NCBI GenBank assembly: GCA_020072645.1
Contig: JAIQGK010000005.1
Location: 248,001 to 312,000, forward strand
Reading direction: 5' to 3'
Length of the DNA: 64,000 bases
Source: Terriglobia bacterium
Lineage (GTDB): Bacteria > Acidobacteriota > Terriglobia > Terriglobales > Acidobacteriaceae
In this document: positions 17,016 through 26,304 of the stretch, piece by piece
Numbering within the stretch: position 1 is the stretch's first letter
How the letters are laid out: each line of letters starts with the position of its first letter
The notes under the pieces: model-generated
Told to the model about the DNA's origin: nothing
The model's database searches: none
Seen by the model: the letters and a program-made list of their open reading frames with translations, nothing else
Program-made: the position numbers and the translations under genes

Positions 17016-17536
17016 GGCTTGCTCCTGCGGCGGATGCTGGCTGCGCGTTTGGCGGCGGGTTTGCGGCGAGCTTTGACCGTTGGTTTAGCTTTAGTCGGTG
17101 TGCCGCTGGAATGCGTGCGGTCGATCAACGAAGCAGGCAGTTTGAGTTGAGAGCGCATGCGAGATTCCACGCGGGCCATGCGTCCATTGTCGGACTCATG
17201 ATCGTAACCAGCAAGATGCAGCATGCCGTGCAGCACGAGTATTTTTAATTCATTGGCAAAGCTGTGGCCGAAGCGCTGAGCGTTTTCGAGTGCGATTTGC
17301 GCGGAGATGGCGATGTCACCGCCGGATGGTCGAGGGAAAGAGAGGACATCAGTAGGCTTGTCTTTGCGGCGGAAACGCCGGTTCAGGTCGCGCAGGCGTT
17401 TGTTGGTAGCGATCAGAATATCGACTTCGCCCTGGACCTCCGCGAGTTTTTGCGCGCGTCGGGCAAAGCGCTGGAGCTGCGCAGCGCTTACGCTGCGGGG
17501 AGAAGCGCCGGAGATAGGTGGATCGAAAATTACCAT
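17012..17536 (-). CDS. ybeY: Endoribonuclease YbeY, with basic C-terminal tail
   Basis: 16S rRNA 3'-end maturation and ribosome quality-control RNase. 174 residues from ATG 17536 (MVIFDPPIS); longer frames add an unlike N terminus. RRFRRKDKPTDVLSFP and the zinc motif HGMLHLAGYDHE are intact. The last 45 residues are Lys/Arg/Ala/Thr-rich (KAKPTVKARRKPAAKRAASIRRRSKP), a basic extension beyond the family core that could add RNA contacts. Sits between phoH and the CorC-like gene as in many bacteria. Confidence 0.94.
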   Translation of the reverse strand: MVIFDPPISGASPRSVSAAQLQRFARRAQKLAEVQGEVDILIATNKRLRDLNRRFRRKDKPTDVLSFPRPSGGDIAISAQIALENAQRFGHSFANELKILVLHGMLHLAGYDHESDNGRMARVESRMRSQLKLPASLIDRTHSSGTPTKAKPTVKARRKPAAKRAASIRRRSKP

Positions 17537-17635
17537 CGTCGGACCGTGCAATGTGAAACAAGCAAATTGGAAAACATGGCCGTCAAAACAAAGCGGGAGG
17601 GCCAGCCGCCCTCCCGCCAATATTCTACTAAATTG

Positions 17636-18652
17636 CTACTGTTGCAGAGGGGGCTCGTTGGGCTCCTGCTGCGGCTGCACCTCGCGCGGCAGTTCCAGCG
17701 ACATTTGCTGGCTGCGCGACCGTTCGTCGTAAGCGCGGACGATGCGCTGGACGAGGTGATGGCGGACGACGTCTTCCTCAGTAAAATAGTTGAAGAAAAT
17801 TCCTTCCACGGGCTTGAGCACATCCGCGGCCTCAAGCAGGCCGCTGCGCTTGGCGTTAGGCAGGTCAATCTGCGTTACGTCGCCGGTGATTACTGCCTTG
17901 GAGTTGAAGCCCATGCGCGTCACAAACATCTTCATTTGTTCAGGTGTCGTGTTCTGGGCTTCGTCCAGGATGATGAATGAATCATTCAGCGTGCGACCGC
18001 GCATAAAAGCAATCGGCGCAATCTCAATCACGTTCTTTTCCAGGAATCGATCAACCCTCTCCGGCTCCATGAGGTCATACAGCGCGTCATACAGCGGACG
18101 CAAATACGGATCGACTTTCTCCTGCAGAGTTCCGGGCAGAAAGCCCAGACGCTCACCGGCTTCCACCGCGGGCCGCGCCAGGATGATCCTGTTTACCTTC
18201 TTCGCGTTGAGTGCCGACACAGCCATCGCCACGGCCAGGTACGTCTTGCCCGTTCCTGCCGGCCCGATGCCAAACACCATGTCATATTTTTCAATGGCGT
18301 CAATATAGCGACGCTGATTCATGCTCTTAGGCTGCACCTGCCGCTTGCCAAACGACCGCTGCTTTCCCGCCTCAGCCATGCCACGCAGCGTCGCCGTCGA
18401 GTCGGCCACCACAACGCGCAGCATTGAACTCAAATCAGCGTCAGTAAATTCCTGCCCAGTACTGCCCAGGTGATCAAAGTCGGTAAAGATCTGCTCAGCG
18501 CGGGCCACGTCCCGGGCGGCGCCTTCCAGTTGTACGGAATCGGATTTCAGGTCAATGTTTACGTTCAGGCCGCTCTCCATCAGCAGGAGATTCTCATCGC
18601 GGATACCAAACAGCTTCTGTATATTCGGGACGATTTCTATATTTTTCTTCAT
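17636..18652 (-). CDS. phoH: PhoH-like ATPase (YbeZ)
   Basis: 338 residues. An N-terminal KH-like segment (VNIDLKSDSVQLEGAARDVARAEQIF) precedes the P-loop domain with Walker A GPAGTGKTYLAVA near 135 and Walker B FIILDEAQNTTPEQMKMFVTRMG near 230. PhoH/YbeZ is thought to act with YbeY in rRNA processing. First gene of the cluster; the 100-base gap to ybeY is the largest in it. The upstream region (18653-19145) carries degenerate tandem repeats. Confidence 0.95.
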   Translation of the reverse strand: MKKNIEIVPNIQKLFGIRDENLLLMESGLNVNIDLKSDSVQLEGAARDVARAEQIFTDFDHLGSTGQEFTDADLSSMLRVVVADSTATLRGMAEAGKQRSFGKRQVQPKSMNQRRYIDAIEKYDMVFGIGPAGTGKTYLAVAMAVSALNAKKVNRIILARPAVEAGERLGFLPGTLQEKVDPYLRPLYDALYDLMEPERVDRFLEKNVIEIAPIAFMRGRTLNDSFIILDEAQNTTPEQMKMFVTRMGFNSKAVITGDVTQIDLPNAKRSGLLEAADVLKPVEGIFFNYFTEEDVVRHHLVQRIVRAYDERSRSQQMSLELPREVQPQQEPNEPPLQQ

Positions 18653-18918
18653 TCAGTTTTTTGGGGTTACCCTCTCATGGCGCACTAGTCGCCAGACTCC
18701 GTGCTCGCGCACAGAGAACATAAGATTGCTTTGTGCATGGAAACGCAGGATCGTTGGCCCACCGGAACGCGGAGGTAATACCATTGGCCTGAGAGTACCG
18801 CCGTTATTTGCCCAAGTCAACAAAGTTCATGCGGCTTTTACACCACTTTAACATTAGATGCTCGACGGCCGCTTTCGGCAGCAGAATTAAGCATCCAGCG
18901 CCTCCGCCCTTTTCCCAT

Positions 18919-19110
18919 TTCCGATGTCCAGGTTGACGTGGTTTACGGGGTTATTCTCTCTGCGTATGTCTCTTAGTTCCGATTTCCAAATTGACGTGGC
19001 TAGGACAGGCGCTAATCCCTCTACATCTCTCTTAAGTTCGATCTCCAGGTTGACTTAACTTACGACGTTTAATTTCTCCGCGTCCTCTCATCTCGTTTTT
19101 CCACTGACGT
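18919..19110. repeat. Degenerate 58-60-base tandem repeats upstream of phoH
   Basis: Three imperfect copies begin at 18919, 18977 and 19037: TTCCGATGTCCAGGTTGACG, TTCCGATTTCCAAATTGACG and TTCGATCTCCAGGTTGACTT. Each is followed by a variable part and a CT-rich end (TCTCTCTGCG, CCTCTACATCTCTC, TTTCTCCGCGTCCTCTC). A fourth, poorer copy starts near 19096. They fill much of the 493-base gene-free gap 18653-19145 and have no sustained open frame. TTGAC at a regular spacing could mimic -35 boxes on the + strand. The rest of the gap shows nothing I can name. Confidence 0.55.
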
Positions 19111-19145
19111 CTGACCGCTCCGGCTGCTCATCTTAGCCACAAACC

Positions 19146-19538
19146 TTAGAGACAATTCGTATATATCCCAACCACTACCGGCTTGGACTTCACATTGCCC
19201 GCTTTATCCAGATTGACCCTGAGTCCAATCAACGCTTCGTCGGTTCCACATCCTGTCGGCGAGCATCCCGTGGTGTAAATCGTCCCGGTTGCACTGGAAC
19301 GATCAAAGGTAATTGGAAACTTATTTTCTGCGAAGAACCGGACTACATCCTCCTTCTTCGTGCCAATTTTCAATTGTTCGAGCGCCGCTCGCTCCAGCGA
19401 CTTCACTCGTGCCTGATAAGCAACACCGCGTTGCTTGCAGACCGTTGACCTGTAGCGGCATCCTGTTATCAACCAGCACACAATCAGCACTGAAATCGAA
19501 GTCAACACTGCTCTTTTCGTGCCATTCATGCCGCTCAT
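19146..19538 (-). CDS. Small lipoprotein, unknown
   Basis: 130 residues from ATG 19538, preceded by AAGGA at good spacing. A lipoprotein signal peptide ends in the lipobox LITGC near 24. The mature part is basic and then has a compact domain (RAALEQLKIGTKKEDVVRFFAENKFPITFD) resembling the SmpA/BamE-like pattern of low-complexity lipoproteins, followed by a Cys-rich turn TTGCSPTGCGTDEALIG. The family is not recognised with certainty. It is a single gene with no obvious operon partner. Confidence 0.7.
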   Translation of the reverse strand: MSGMNGTKRAVLTSISVLIVCWLITGCRYRSTVCKQRGVAYQARVKSLERAALEQLKIGTKKEDVVRFFAENKFPITFDRSSATGTIYTTGCSPTGCGTDEALIGLRVNLDKAGNVKSKPVVVGIYTNCL

Positions 19539-19684
19539 TCTAAGTCCTTCTTTGTTCCTGATCTGCGGCCATCTGCGTAATCTGCGGCGAACTGGCTTGC
19601 CCTTCTGCCTAATCCGCGGCAAGCCCTCCCCCGCTCCCGCCATTGACCCAACCGCATAAACCCAAGTAAAATAGCATCTTCGGC

Positions 19685-19713
19685 TTGACCCTCCGAAAAA
19701 CTCTTTATTTTGA
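19685..19713 (+). promoter_or_regulatory. Possible sigma-70 promoter of rpsT
   Basis: TTGACC at 19685-19690 is followed after 17 bases by TTTTGAT (19708-19714), about 20 bases before the rpsT ATG. The -35 is near consensus but the -10 is poor. The position directly before a ribosomal protein gene with no upstream co-directional gene supports a promoter here; the exact boxes are a guess. Confidence 0.3.
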
Positions 19714-19732
19714 TAGGAACCATACAGTCACA

Positions 19733-19999
19733 ATGGCAAATCATTTTTCTGCGCTCAAGCGTGCGCGCCAAACCACCAAACGCACGGAAGACAACCGCTC
19801 TAACACCTCCCGTCTGCGCACCGCGCTGCGCAAGCTGCGTGAGACCCTCGCCACCGGCGACTCCAAGGCGGCGAATGAAGCCTTCGGCAACACCGTTTCC
19901 ATGATCGATAAAGCCGTGAAAAAGGGCGTCATCCACAAGAACACCGGCTCACGGTATAAATCCCGCCTTAGTGCCCGCGTGGCCGCGGTCAAAAAGTAG
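19733..19999 (+). CDS. rpsT: 30S ribosomal protein S20
   Basis: 88 residues, full length. The N terminus ANHFSALKRARQTTKRTEDNR and the helical bundle ending GVIHKNTGSRYKSRLSARVAAVKK are typical of bS20, which binds the 5' domain of 16S rRNA early in assembly. ATG 19733 was chosen because MANHFSALKR is the conserved start. It lies opposite to holA, a common neighbourhood in bacteria. Translated separately from the following response regulator, 64 bases away. Confidence 0.96.
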   Translation: MANHFSALKRARQTTKRTEDNRSNTSRLRTALRKLRETLATGDSKAANEAFGNTVSMIDKAVKKGVIHKNTGSRYKSRLSARVAAVKK

Positions 20000-20063
20000 A
20001 TTTTCGCGAGTAGCTCCGGTCTATTGGTTTAACCGGTTCTTTCTCCTCATAAGGAACCAATCA

Positions 20064-20699
20064 ATGACCAATAAGCATGAACCTGAAAATGCGATCCGTC
20101 CTGAAGACGCTGCAGCGCTCACCAAGGATACGCGCGAGAAGCCGGGCATAACAAAACGTGAGTTGACCGCCGGTGAGCGCAATCATGAATTGCTGCCCCA
20201 GCCGCTGGTAAAGATCGTAAACTACAAAACTGGTGACGTTACCCAGGCATCGCTGGCGCAACTCAACCAGCAGATGCGCGCGTTTCGCAAGGTCATCCTG
20301 CTTATTGAGGACCAGCCCGCTTTTTCTGACACTTGTACCAGGGCCCTGCATGAGCTCGGTTATGACGGCGTACAGCTGATCACCCGTGTACAGGAAGCTG
20401 AGAACCATCTCGACGATATAGTGTCGAACCTGACCGAAGCGCCCGCAGCCATCGTCCTGGATCTGGGCCTTGGCCTGGATAGCGGCTTTACTCTGTTGCG
20501 CAAATGCCATGCTGAGCCTCGGTTGCAGCAGGTTCCCATTCTGGTCTGGACGAAACATACTGATGATCTTTCAAGAACGTTCAGCAACTATCTTGGAGCC
20601 AAGGACTTTCTGGTGAAATCCGGCGATCCCCAGCAACTGCGGGATGCCCTGAAACGGCTCATGACCCCAAACGCGGCCCCAAAATCTCAACCTGCCTGA
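20064..20699 (+). CDS. Single-domain response regulator with N-terminal extension
   Basis: 211 residues from ATG 20064, with AAGGAA upstream. Residues 1-74 are a charged, poorly conserved extension. A receiver domain follows (75-200): acidic pocket E82/D83, phosphoacceptor D133 in AIVLDLGLGLDSG, T163 in LVWTKH and K185 in DFLVKSG. There is no output domain, so it probably signals through a protein partner. No histidine kinase lies nearby. The 16-base repeat-like tail after it (20735-20775, CGCGTTTTTCGCGTTCATTCGC) belongs to family C. Confidence 0.85.
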   Translation: MTNKHEPENAIRPEDAAALTKDTREKPGITKRELTAGERNHELLPQPLVKIVNYKTGDVTQASLAQLNQQMRAFRKVILLIEDQPAFSDTCTRALHELGYDGVQLITRVQEAENHLDDIVSNLTEAPAAIVLDLGLGLDSGFTLLRKCHAEPRLQQVPILVWTKHTDDLSRTFSNYLGAKDFLVKSGDPQQLRDALKRLMTPNAAPKSQPA

Positions 20700-20797
20700 G
20701 CCACCCGGTCTGCAGCGCATTCCGCAGGCTTTCTCAAAATTCGCGTTTTTCGCGTTCATTCGCAGCTAATTTTTACGTCCCGATCAGGGTGTGTGCC

Positions 20798-21934
20798 CTA
20801 AACCGGCAATTCTTCCTGCTGCCACTCTGTCGGCACAACCTTGGGCTCTTCGCAGAGTTGGATCACAAGGTTTTCCAGCACTAGGCGCTTGCTCGGAGCA
20901 TTTGATCGCAGAGCCAGATCGGCGCGGGCGATCAGCTTCAATGCGCGGGTAAGATCGCGGCGGGATTTATAGCGGCGGGCCTGGCGGATCACGTCTTCCG
21001 CGGCAAACGGAGGCAGGCGGAAGCCCTGCCACAGCGCCTGCCAGATAGCGCGCGAGTCGCGGACGTTTTTTTCCAGAATCACCAGCATCTGGCGGAAGGT
21101 GCGTGCCAGCATATAAAGGTGGCCGATGGCGGCGTCATCGCCTTCGCTCGTCGAGAGCAGCGCGTCCAGCACGCTGAGTGCGCGCGTCTTGTCGCGTGCG
21201 GAGATGGCATCAGTGAGTTCGTATAACGACCGCTGCTTGGCTGCCAGGACCATGGTTTCCACATCGCCCAGCGTGATGTGTTTTTTCTCGGCGACATAGA
21301 GAACCAATTTTTCCAGTTCATGGCTCACCAGCATCATGTCCGCGCCCAGCGCGTCGATCAATTCGCGGGCCGCGTCCTGATCAACTTTTACGTTTTCTTT
21401 CTGCGCCTGGTCGATGATCCAACGCATGCCGTCAGCTTCTTCCACGCGCGCCAGCTCCACGATGCCGCAATATTCGCCCAGGGTTTCACGGATGCGCTCA
21501 AAGCGGTCTTTGTCCTGCATCTCCATGCGACGCACGTCGGAGGGAATGCTGATGTGGTCTGCGACGAAAATGATCACCGCGTCCGGATTCGGATCTTTCA
21601 TGTAGGCTTCAATGGCGGCAAATTCGTCGGCATGCGATCCGCGCCCGTAAAGCTCTTTGACCCCTCGGACAAAGAAGACCTGAAAAGGCGCCATGAGCGA
21701 AGGCGTGCGCGCGCGGTCCAGCACCTCCGCAACGCTCACCTGCGCCAGATCAAGATCATGCAGGCTGAAGTCGCGCATATCGGCAGGGACAAGGTGCTGC
21801 AACAGCGCCTGGCGGCATTGGTCACGAAAGAAAACTTCATCGCCAATGAGCACATACGCCGGACGAAGCTTGCGGCCCGCGACTTCAGACGCGAACTTTT
21901 CCGCCGGAGCAAAGCTTCTTCCCGGGCCGGGCAT
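20798..21934 (-). CDS. holA: DNA polymerase III subunit delta
   Basis: Clamp-loader wrench subunit. 378 residues. The N-terminal AAA+-like domain (RPAYVLIGDEVFFRDQCRQALL near 25, VRGVKEL near 90) lacks a Walker A, as usual for delta. The lid and C-terminal collar follow (IDALGADMMLVSHELEKLVLYVAEKKHITLGDVETMV, 190-240; LKLIARADLALRSNAPSKRLVLENLVIQLC near the end). The ATG overlaps the lptE stop as TGATG at 21932-21936. Last gene of a five-gene coupled cluster starting at psd. Confidence 0.93.
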   Translation of the reverse strand: MPGPGRSFAPAEKFASEVAGRKLRPAYVLIGDEVFFRDQCRQALLQHLVPADMRDFSLHDLDLAQVSVAEVLDRARTPSLMAPFQVFFVRGVKELYGRGSHADEFAAIEAYMKDPNPDAVIIFVADHISIPSDVRRMEMQDKDRFERIRETLGEYCGIVELARVEEADGMRWIIDQAQKENVKVDQDAARELIDALGADMMLVSHELEKLVLYVAEKKHITLGDVETMVLAAKQRSLYELTDAISARDKTRALSVLDALLSTSEGDDAAIGHLYMLARTFRQMLVILEKNVRDSRAIWQALWQGFRLPPFAAEDVIRQARRYKSRRDLTRALKLIARADLALRSNAPSKRLVLENLVIQLCEEPKVVPTEWQQEELPV

Positions 21935-22458
21935 CAGAAGGCCTCCAGAATGTCACCTACTAAAGTGCGGGCAAAGTCCTGCGACATGCGCTGCAGCGCC
22001 GGAGTCTCTTCCTCAAAAAAGCTGGTGACTTCACGCGATACCTGGTACTGCTGCCGAAACGTGTAATTCTGGTTCTCAAAGAATGTGTGGCCGGTGTGAT
22101 CGACCAGCGAAACTTTCATTGACACGGTAACCACGGCGCTGGAGATGCGTCCGGTCTGCGCGTCATAAGTCAGCGGCGCGGCCTGCGCTGAGACGACCGT
22201 GCCTTTGAGCACGGCATCGGCGGATTTTCCGGCGTCATTGGCGATCTGGTAATGCGTGCGCGCCAGAAATTCGCGGACAACATCGCGCGTGAGTATCTGC
22301 TCAATACGGTACGTCTGCGTCTGGTTCACAAACACCGGCACGGCGATGGTGCGCACGCTGGCCGGGATGCGCGTGGCGTGTCCGGCAGTGTGATAGCCGC
22401 AGCCAGATATCGGCAAGGCCATGGCCGCCAGCAAAAAAATGTGACGCGCTGTTCTCAC
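21934..22458 (-). CDS. lptE: LPS-assembly lipoprotein LptE
   Basis: 174 residues. A lipoprotein signal with lipobox ISGCGYH near 20 (GCGYH is a hallmark of LptE in many phyla). The body has IPASVRTIAVPVFVNQTQTYRIEQILTRDVVREFL, typical of LptE-type plugs in the LptD outer-membrane translocon, which inserts LPS. The start overlaps the stop of the Asd-like gene (ATGA, 22455-22458). Its presence shows a Gram-negative, LPS-bearing envelope. Confidence 0.88.
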   Translation of the reverse strand: MRTARHIFLLAAMALPISGCGYHTAGHATRIPASVRTIAVPVFVNQTQTYRIEQILTRDVVREFLARTHYQIANDAGKSADAVLKGTVVSAQAAPLTYDAQTGRISSAVVTVSMKVSLVDHTGHTFFENQNYTFRQQYQVSREVTSFFEEETPALQRMSQDFARTLVGDILEAF

Positions 22459-23495
22459 TGAACTTTTCCATGCGGCCGGACAGCGGCCAGCGCCGTAGCG
22501 CAGTCGGCGGCGGTCAGCGCGGCGAGGCGAAGATTATCGACGGCGGCCCACAGCCAGAAACCGTTTTCATGGACCACATCACGTCGCACGGCGACCATGA
22601 TTTCGTCCTTCCCCGCGACATTTACGTTGCTGGGAGAATCCTCTGGAGAGCGCGCAATCTGCACATGCTCACCCGCAAGGCTGCGGGCAAAATCTCCGAT
22701 GGCCATGGGAGCGGCCATCTCTATATAGATAGAAAAAGTATGCGCGTGAAAAACCGGCGCTTGTACCAGCGTCATCGCAGGCATTGGCGCGTGAACGCCC
22801 AACAGCTTGCGCAGGTGCGCGGCAATGCGGCGCTCCGTCGCTTCCAGTGGCTTGGCAGAAGCGCGACCATAACGGTCAAGCATGTTGAACGCAACTTGCG
22901 AATCAAAAACGCCGGTAGGCAACTGTTGGAACGAAAGTAGATTTACCGTCTGCTCATGCAGCTCGTCCATGCCCTGGCGTCCGCGTTCAGAGACGGGCTC
23001 AAAAATTGTGGCAATAGTGTTGCGGACCGACCCGGCCTTGCGCGCGCGCAGCAACAGAAGCGCCAGCGCCACCGCTGCGGGATGAGCCATGACGATCGAG
23101 CTCGACTCCAGCGTGAACTGCGTTAGCTCCCCCAGTTCGCGCTCAATCCACGGCGCGCTCACGGGGACGCCGGGCTCATTCTCCAGCGCGTATGACATAT
23201 CGACAATCGCGCTGCCAACTTCACGCGCCAACTTCCATTTTTTGCGGGTGAAATCTTCTTCTGAAGCGAAAAATGTAAAGTCCATTTGCGCCAGCTCGTC
23301 GCGACCCACGGGCTGCACCACGGCCACTTCGTCCTGCATGCGCTCCAACTGGCCCAAAGACTCGTCGTCGTCCAGCAGCTTGATTTCCGCCGTCGGGAAG
23401 TTGCGTTCTTCCAGCACGTCCTTGAGTTCTTTGCCTTTGAGTGAAGCGGCGCCGACAATCGCCACGCGGAAGAGGTTCTGTGTCTCTGTTTTCAT
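22455..23495 (-). CDS. Aspartate-semialdehyde-dehydrogenase-like pseudoenzyme (USG-1 type)
   Basis: 346 residues with the two-domain fold of aspartate-semialdehyde dehydrogenase: FRVAIVGAASLKGKELKDVLEERNFP at the N terminus, a substrate-domain motif APVFHAHTFSIYIE and a C-terminal NGFWLWAAVDNLR. The catalytic cysteine loop, normally NPNCTT, reads IVMAHPAAVALAL (near 135) with no cysteine, and the QAVSGAG loop is EPVSERG. It should therefore be unable to form the thioacyl intermediate. Such Cys-less homologues are known as USG-1-like. It is coupled by ATGA overlaps to pssA and lptE, an odd place for lysine/threonine biosynthesis. Confidence 0.85.
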   Translation of the reverse strand: MKTETQNLFRVAIVGAASLKGKELKDVLEERNFPTAEIKLLDDDESLGQLERMQDEVAVVQPVGRDELAQMDFTFFASEEDFTRKKWKLAREVGSAIVDMSYALENEPGVPVSAPWIERELGELTQFTLESSSIVMAHPAAVALALLLLRARKAGSVRNTIATIFEPVSERGRQGMDELHEQTVNLLSFQQLPTGVFDSQVAFNMLDRYGRASAKPLEATERRIAAHLRKLLGVHAPMPAMTLVQAPVFHAHTFSIYIEMAAPMAIGDFARSLAGEHVQIARSPEDSPSNVNVAGKDEIMVAVRRDVVHENGFWLWAAVDNLRLAALTAADCATALAAVRPHGKVQ

Positions 23496-24376
23496 CTGGG
23501 TTCTGGAGCTTCATTATATCCGTGCTTTGGCTCCGGCGGCTTACGCTTGAACATGTATGAGAGCCGTGTAAAAACTCCACTCATCGCATAAGAAATTGCA
23601 ATGATGAACAGCATGTAATGGTGGAAAGCCACCAGCAGTGCAAGAAATCCGCAGATAAGAATAAAGATCTGGAACGGATGCCGATTGCGCAGGTTGAGGT
23701 CCTTAAAGCTGTAAAAACGCCAGGTGCTCACCATGAGAAAGCCCACGGCAATGAGCAGCGCAAACCAGATTGGCGCAAGTTGCGGCCACAAGATTGGATA
23801 TCCGCGCACCAGGTGGATTGTCGCGGCAACCACGCCGGCGCCGGCGGGAATGGGCAAGCCGACAAAATACTTTCTTCCGGGCCGCCCCGGATTCGATGGC
23901 TGCGGATTGACTTGAATATTGAATCGCGCCAAGCGGCTTGCGCCCGCGACCAGAAAAATGAACGTCGCGATCAGCCCCAGCTGCACCATCTTGTCGTGCA
24001 CGGCAGGGAATCCGCGATCAGGTAACAGACCGAAGCCCCACATCCATGCCAGCAATGCGGGCGCAACGCCAAAAGTGATTACGTCCGCCAGGGAATCAAA
24101 TTCGCGGCCAAAGTCGCTGGTGGTGTTGGTCATGCGGGCAATGCGGCCATCAAGTCCGTCAGCCACCACGGCAACGCCAATCGCCATGGCAGCGTGGTCA
24201 AAGTGCCAGAAGTCCTGCGCCGTGCCCTGCAACGTCTGGCTCAGCGCGTAATAGCCTGCGCCAATATTTGCCGCGGTAAAAAGCGATGGCAGGATGTACA
24301 TGCCTTTGCGCATGCGGTTTTTTCCCACCGGCGGAAGCTGGTCTTCCCATCGCCGCATGGGAGAAGGCATTTTCAT
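23492..24376 (-). CDS. pssA: CDP-diacylglycerol-serine O-phosphatidyltransferase
   Basis: Makes phosphatidylserine from CDP-diacylglycerol and serine. 294 residues, multi-pass. The CDP-alcohol phosphatidyltransferase motif DG-x2-AR-x8-G-x3-D-x3-D is seen as [26 protein letters not shown] near 95. [18 protein letters not shown] marks the first helix. Coupled to psd by an ATGA overlap (24373-24376), so the two successive steps to phosphatidylethanolamine are co-translated. It starts either at [10 protein letters not shown] or at the next Met. Confidence 0.95.
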   Translation of the reverse strand: MKMPSPMRRWEDQLPPVGKNRMRKGMYILPSLFTAANIGAGYYALSQTLQGTAQDFWHFDHAAMAIGVAVVADGLDGRIARMTNTTSDFGREFDSLADVITFGVAPALLAWMWGFGLLPDRGFPAVHDKMVQLGLIATFIFLVAGASRLARFNIQVNPQPSNPGRPGRKYFVGLPIPAGAGVVAATIHLVRGYPILWPQLAPIWFALLIAVGFLMVSTWRFYSFKDLNLRNRHPFQIFILICGFLALLVAFHHYMLFIIAISYAMSGVFTRLSYMFKRKPPEPKHGYNEAPEPR

Positions 24377-25038
24377 CGGAAGGCCCCTGTATTTTCCCGC
24401 TTGGGTGTGGTTGGCGATTTGCGCGGCGCTACTTTCGCCAGAATGCTTTCGCCGCCTTTTACTCGATCACCCATCTTTACGCTGATTTCCGCGGGCTGCG
24501 GAAAAATTACGTCTGTACGCGAGCCAAACTTGATCAGCCCCACGCGCTGTCCGCGCACAAGCTTTTCACCCGGCTTGTGATTGAACACAATGCGCCGCGC
24601 CAGCAAGCCGGCAATCTGCTTAAAGACTATGGTCATGCCGTCGCCTTCCATGGTGACGATGTTCTGCTCGTTGTCATCGGCGGAAGCCGAGGACATGGCA
24701 TTACCAAACTGGCCTTTCCTATAGACCGCGCTCTTGATTACGCCAGTAATGGGCGAGCGGTTTACGTGTACATCGAACACATTTAAGAAGATGCTGATGC
24801 GCGTGCATGGCGCGCCGTTCAGCTGTGTCGATTCCACCGACGTAACTTTTCCGTCGGCTGGTGAAACGATCAGTCCTTCGCCCGCAGGGATCGCACGCTC
24901 AGGATCGCGAAAGAACCAGAGGAAGAAAGCTCCCAGCAGGATAGGCAAAGCGGCAAAGGCGAGTGAGTGCGTGAGCCAGCCAATCGCGGCGGCAACCACA
25001 GCCATCCCCAGGGCGTAATAGATCCCGTCACGAACCAT
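24373..25038 (-). CDS. psd: Phosphatidylserine decarboxylase
   Basis: Pyruvoyl-dependent decarboxylase making phosphatidylethanolamine. 221 residues, matching the short (archaeal/Bacteroidetes-like) class. Two N-terminal membrane helices, then [28 protein letters not shown] (40-67), the zymogen cleavage site in [14 protein letters not shown] (GS motif near 176), and [10 protein letters not shown]. First gene of the psd-pssA-asdlike-lptE-holA cluster. Divergent from the esterase gene at 25285; the 246-base gap shows no clear signal. Confidence 0.94.
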   Translation of the reverse strand: MVRDGIYYALGMAVVAAAIGWLTHSLAFAALPILLGAFFLWFFRDPERAIPAGEGLIVSPADGKVTSVESTQLNGAPCTRISIFLNVFDVHVNRSPITGVIKSAVYRKGQFGNAMSSASADDNEQNIVTMEGDGMTIVFKQIAGLLARRIVFNHKPGEKLVRGQRVGLIKFGSRTDVIFPQPAEISVKMGDRVKGGESILAKVAPRKSPTTPKRENTGAFR

Positions 25039-25284
25039 CCCTCTGATTATAGCGATTGAACGTGCTGGAACGCGCCTAGTTCTTTACCAGAGCTGTCGAT
25101 TTCCGTGGTTCGCGCTGCTTTGCCTGGGCAGCCAGTCTCATATACATTCTGGAGCGCTGGAACGGTGCTCTATAAAGATGGAGTGTGGAATTCCGCACTG
25201 GAGCATGGCGGGACATTGAGATTGATCGGCTACCTCGCCCGTTGTGCAGAAGTACGACAGCACCGTTACGCTATGAGGACTGTA

Positions 25285-26304
25285 ATGAAGCCTTTGCCTT
25301 TTGCTCTCTTTATTGTGTTTGCGTTTGGCGGTCTGAGCGCGCAGCAGGCCGCCTGGCAGCCATCGCCTGGACACACGCAAATACCAATATGGCCCGGGAC
25401 GGTGCATGACGCGCAGTCTGTCGCGGGGCCGGAAATCGCAACGACGAGAATGAAGGACAACTTCGTCGGCGGCAGGCCGTGGACTTACATCAGCAACGTC
25501 TCGCAGCCTACGATGACGGTCTATTCGCCGGAAGGAAAGAATACGGGCGCAGCGTTCGTCGTGTTTCCTGGCGGAGGCTACAAGATTCTGGCCATCGATC
25601 TGGAAGGCACAGAGGTCTGTGACTGGCTCACTGCTAAGGGGATCACTTGTGTGCTGTTGAAGTACCGAGTGCCGGGTGAGCCGGGATATCCAAAACCCGC
25701 CACATATCCGAAATCAGGGCCGTATCCGGAATCACCCATGGCGTTGGAAGATGCACAGAGGACGGTGGGGTTGGTGCGCTTTCACGCCGCGGAGTGGCAC
25801 ATTGATCCACACAAGATCGGAGTGCTGGGATTTTCGGCAGGCGGTCATCTGGTGGCAGCAATGAGCGCGCATTTTGCCAAGCGTTTGTATCCGGCTGTCG
25901 ATGCCGCCGACAAAGAGAGCTGCCGGCCGGATTTTGCGGTCGCTGTTTATCCGGGCCATCTGTCATTCTCCGCGGCGGAGCAGGATGCCAGGCAAGGCGC
26001 CAAACAGTTTGTGCTGCCTCATCCGCCCGCCGCCGGCAAAGATCTAGCTTTGAACCCGGATCTCCATATCACCAGTCAAACGCCGCCTACGTTCTTGCTT
26101 CAGGCGCAGGATGACCACGTGGACAATGTAAATGACTCGCTGGCTTACTACATTGCGCTGAAGAAAGCTGGTGTTCCCGTGGAGATGCATCTGTATGCCC
26201 AGGGCGGACATGCATTTGGACTGCGGCGTACGAAGTTCCCGATAACAAGATGGCCTCAATTGGTGGAGGCGTGGCTGGGAACGCTCGGGATAATCTCGGA
26301 GTAG
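25285..26304 (+). CDS. Secreted alpha/beta-hydrolase (acetylxylan-esterase-like)
   Basis: 339 residues from ATG 25285 (GAGGA five bases upstream); earlier starts add an unlike leader. Signal peptide KPLPFALFIVFAFGGLSAQ. The alpha/beta-hydrolase core shows the oxyanion loop FPGGGYK, nucleophile GFSAGGH near 190, catalytic D in LLQAQDDHVD and H in GGHAFG. The pattern resembles BD-FAE/acetylxylan esterases acting on plant-polymer acyl groups; the true substrate is unknown. No CAZyme genes are adjacent. Confidence 0.88.
   Translation: MKPLPFALFIVFAFGGLSAQQAAWQPSPGHTQIPIWPGTVHDAQSVAGPEIATTRMKDNFVGGRPWTYISNVSQPTMTVYSPEGKNTGAAFVVFPGGGYKILAIDLEGTEVCDWLTAKGITCVLLKYRVPGEPGYPKPATYPKSGPYPESPMALEDAQRTVGLVRFHAAEWHIDPHKIGVLGFSAGGHLVAAMSAHFAKRLYPAVDAADKESCRPDFAVAVYPGHLSFSAAEQDARQGAKQFVLPHPPAAGKDLALNPDLHITSQTPPTFLLQAQDDHVDNVNDSLAYYIALKKAGVPVEMHLYAQGGHAFGLRRTKFPITRWPQLVEAWLGTLGIISE

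Noticed and set aside
18919-19110. CRISPR array
   Set aside because: The units are degenerate, contiguous and 58-60 bases long, with no spacers of even size and no cas genes.
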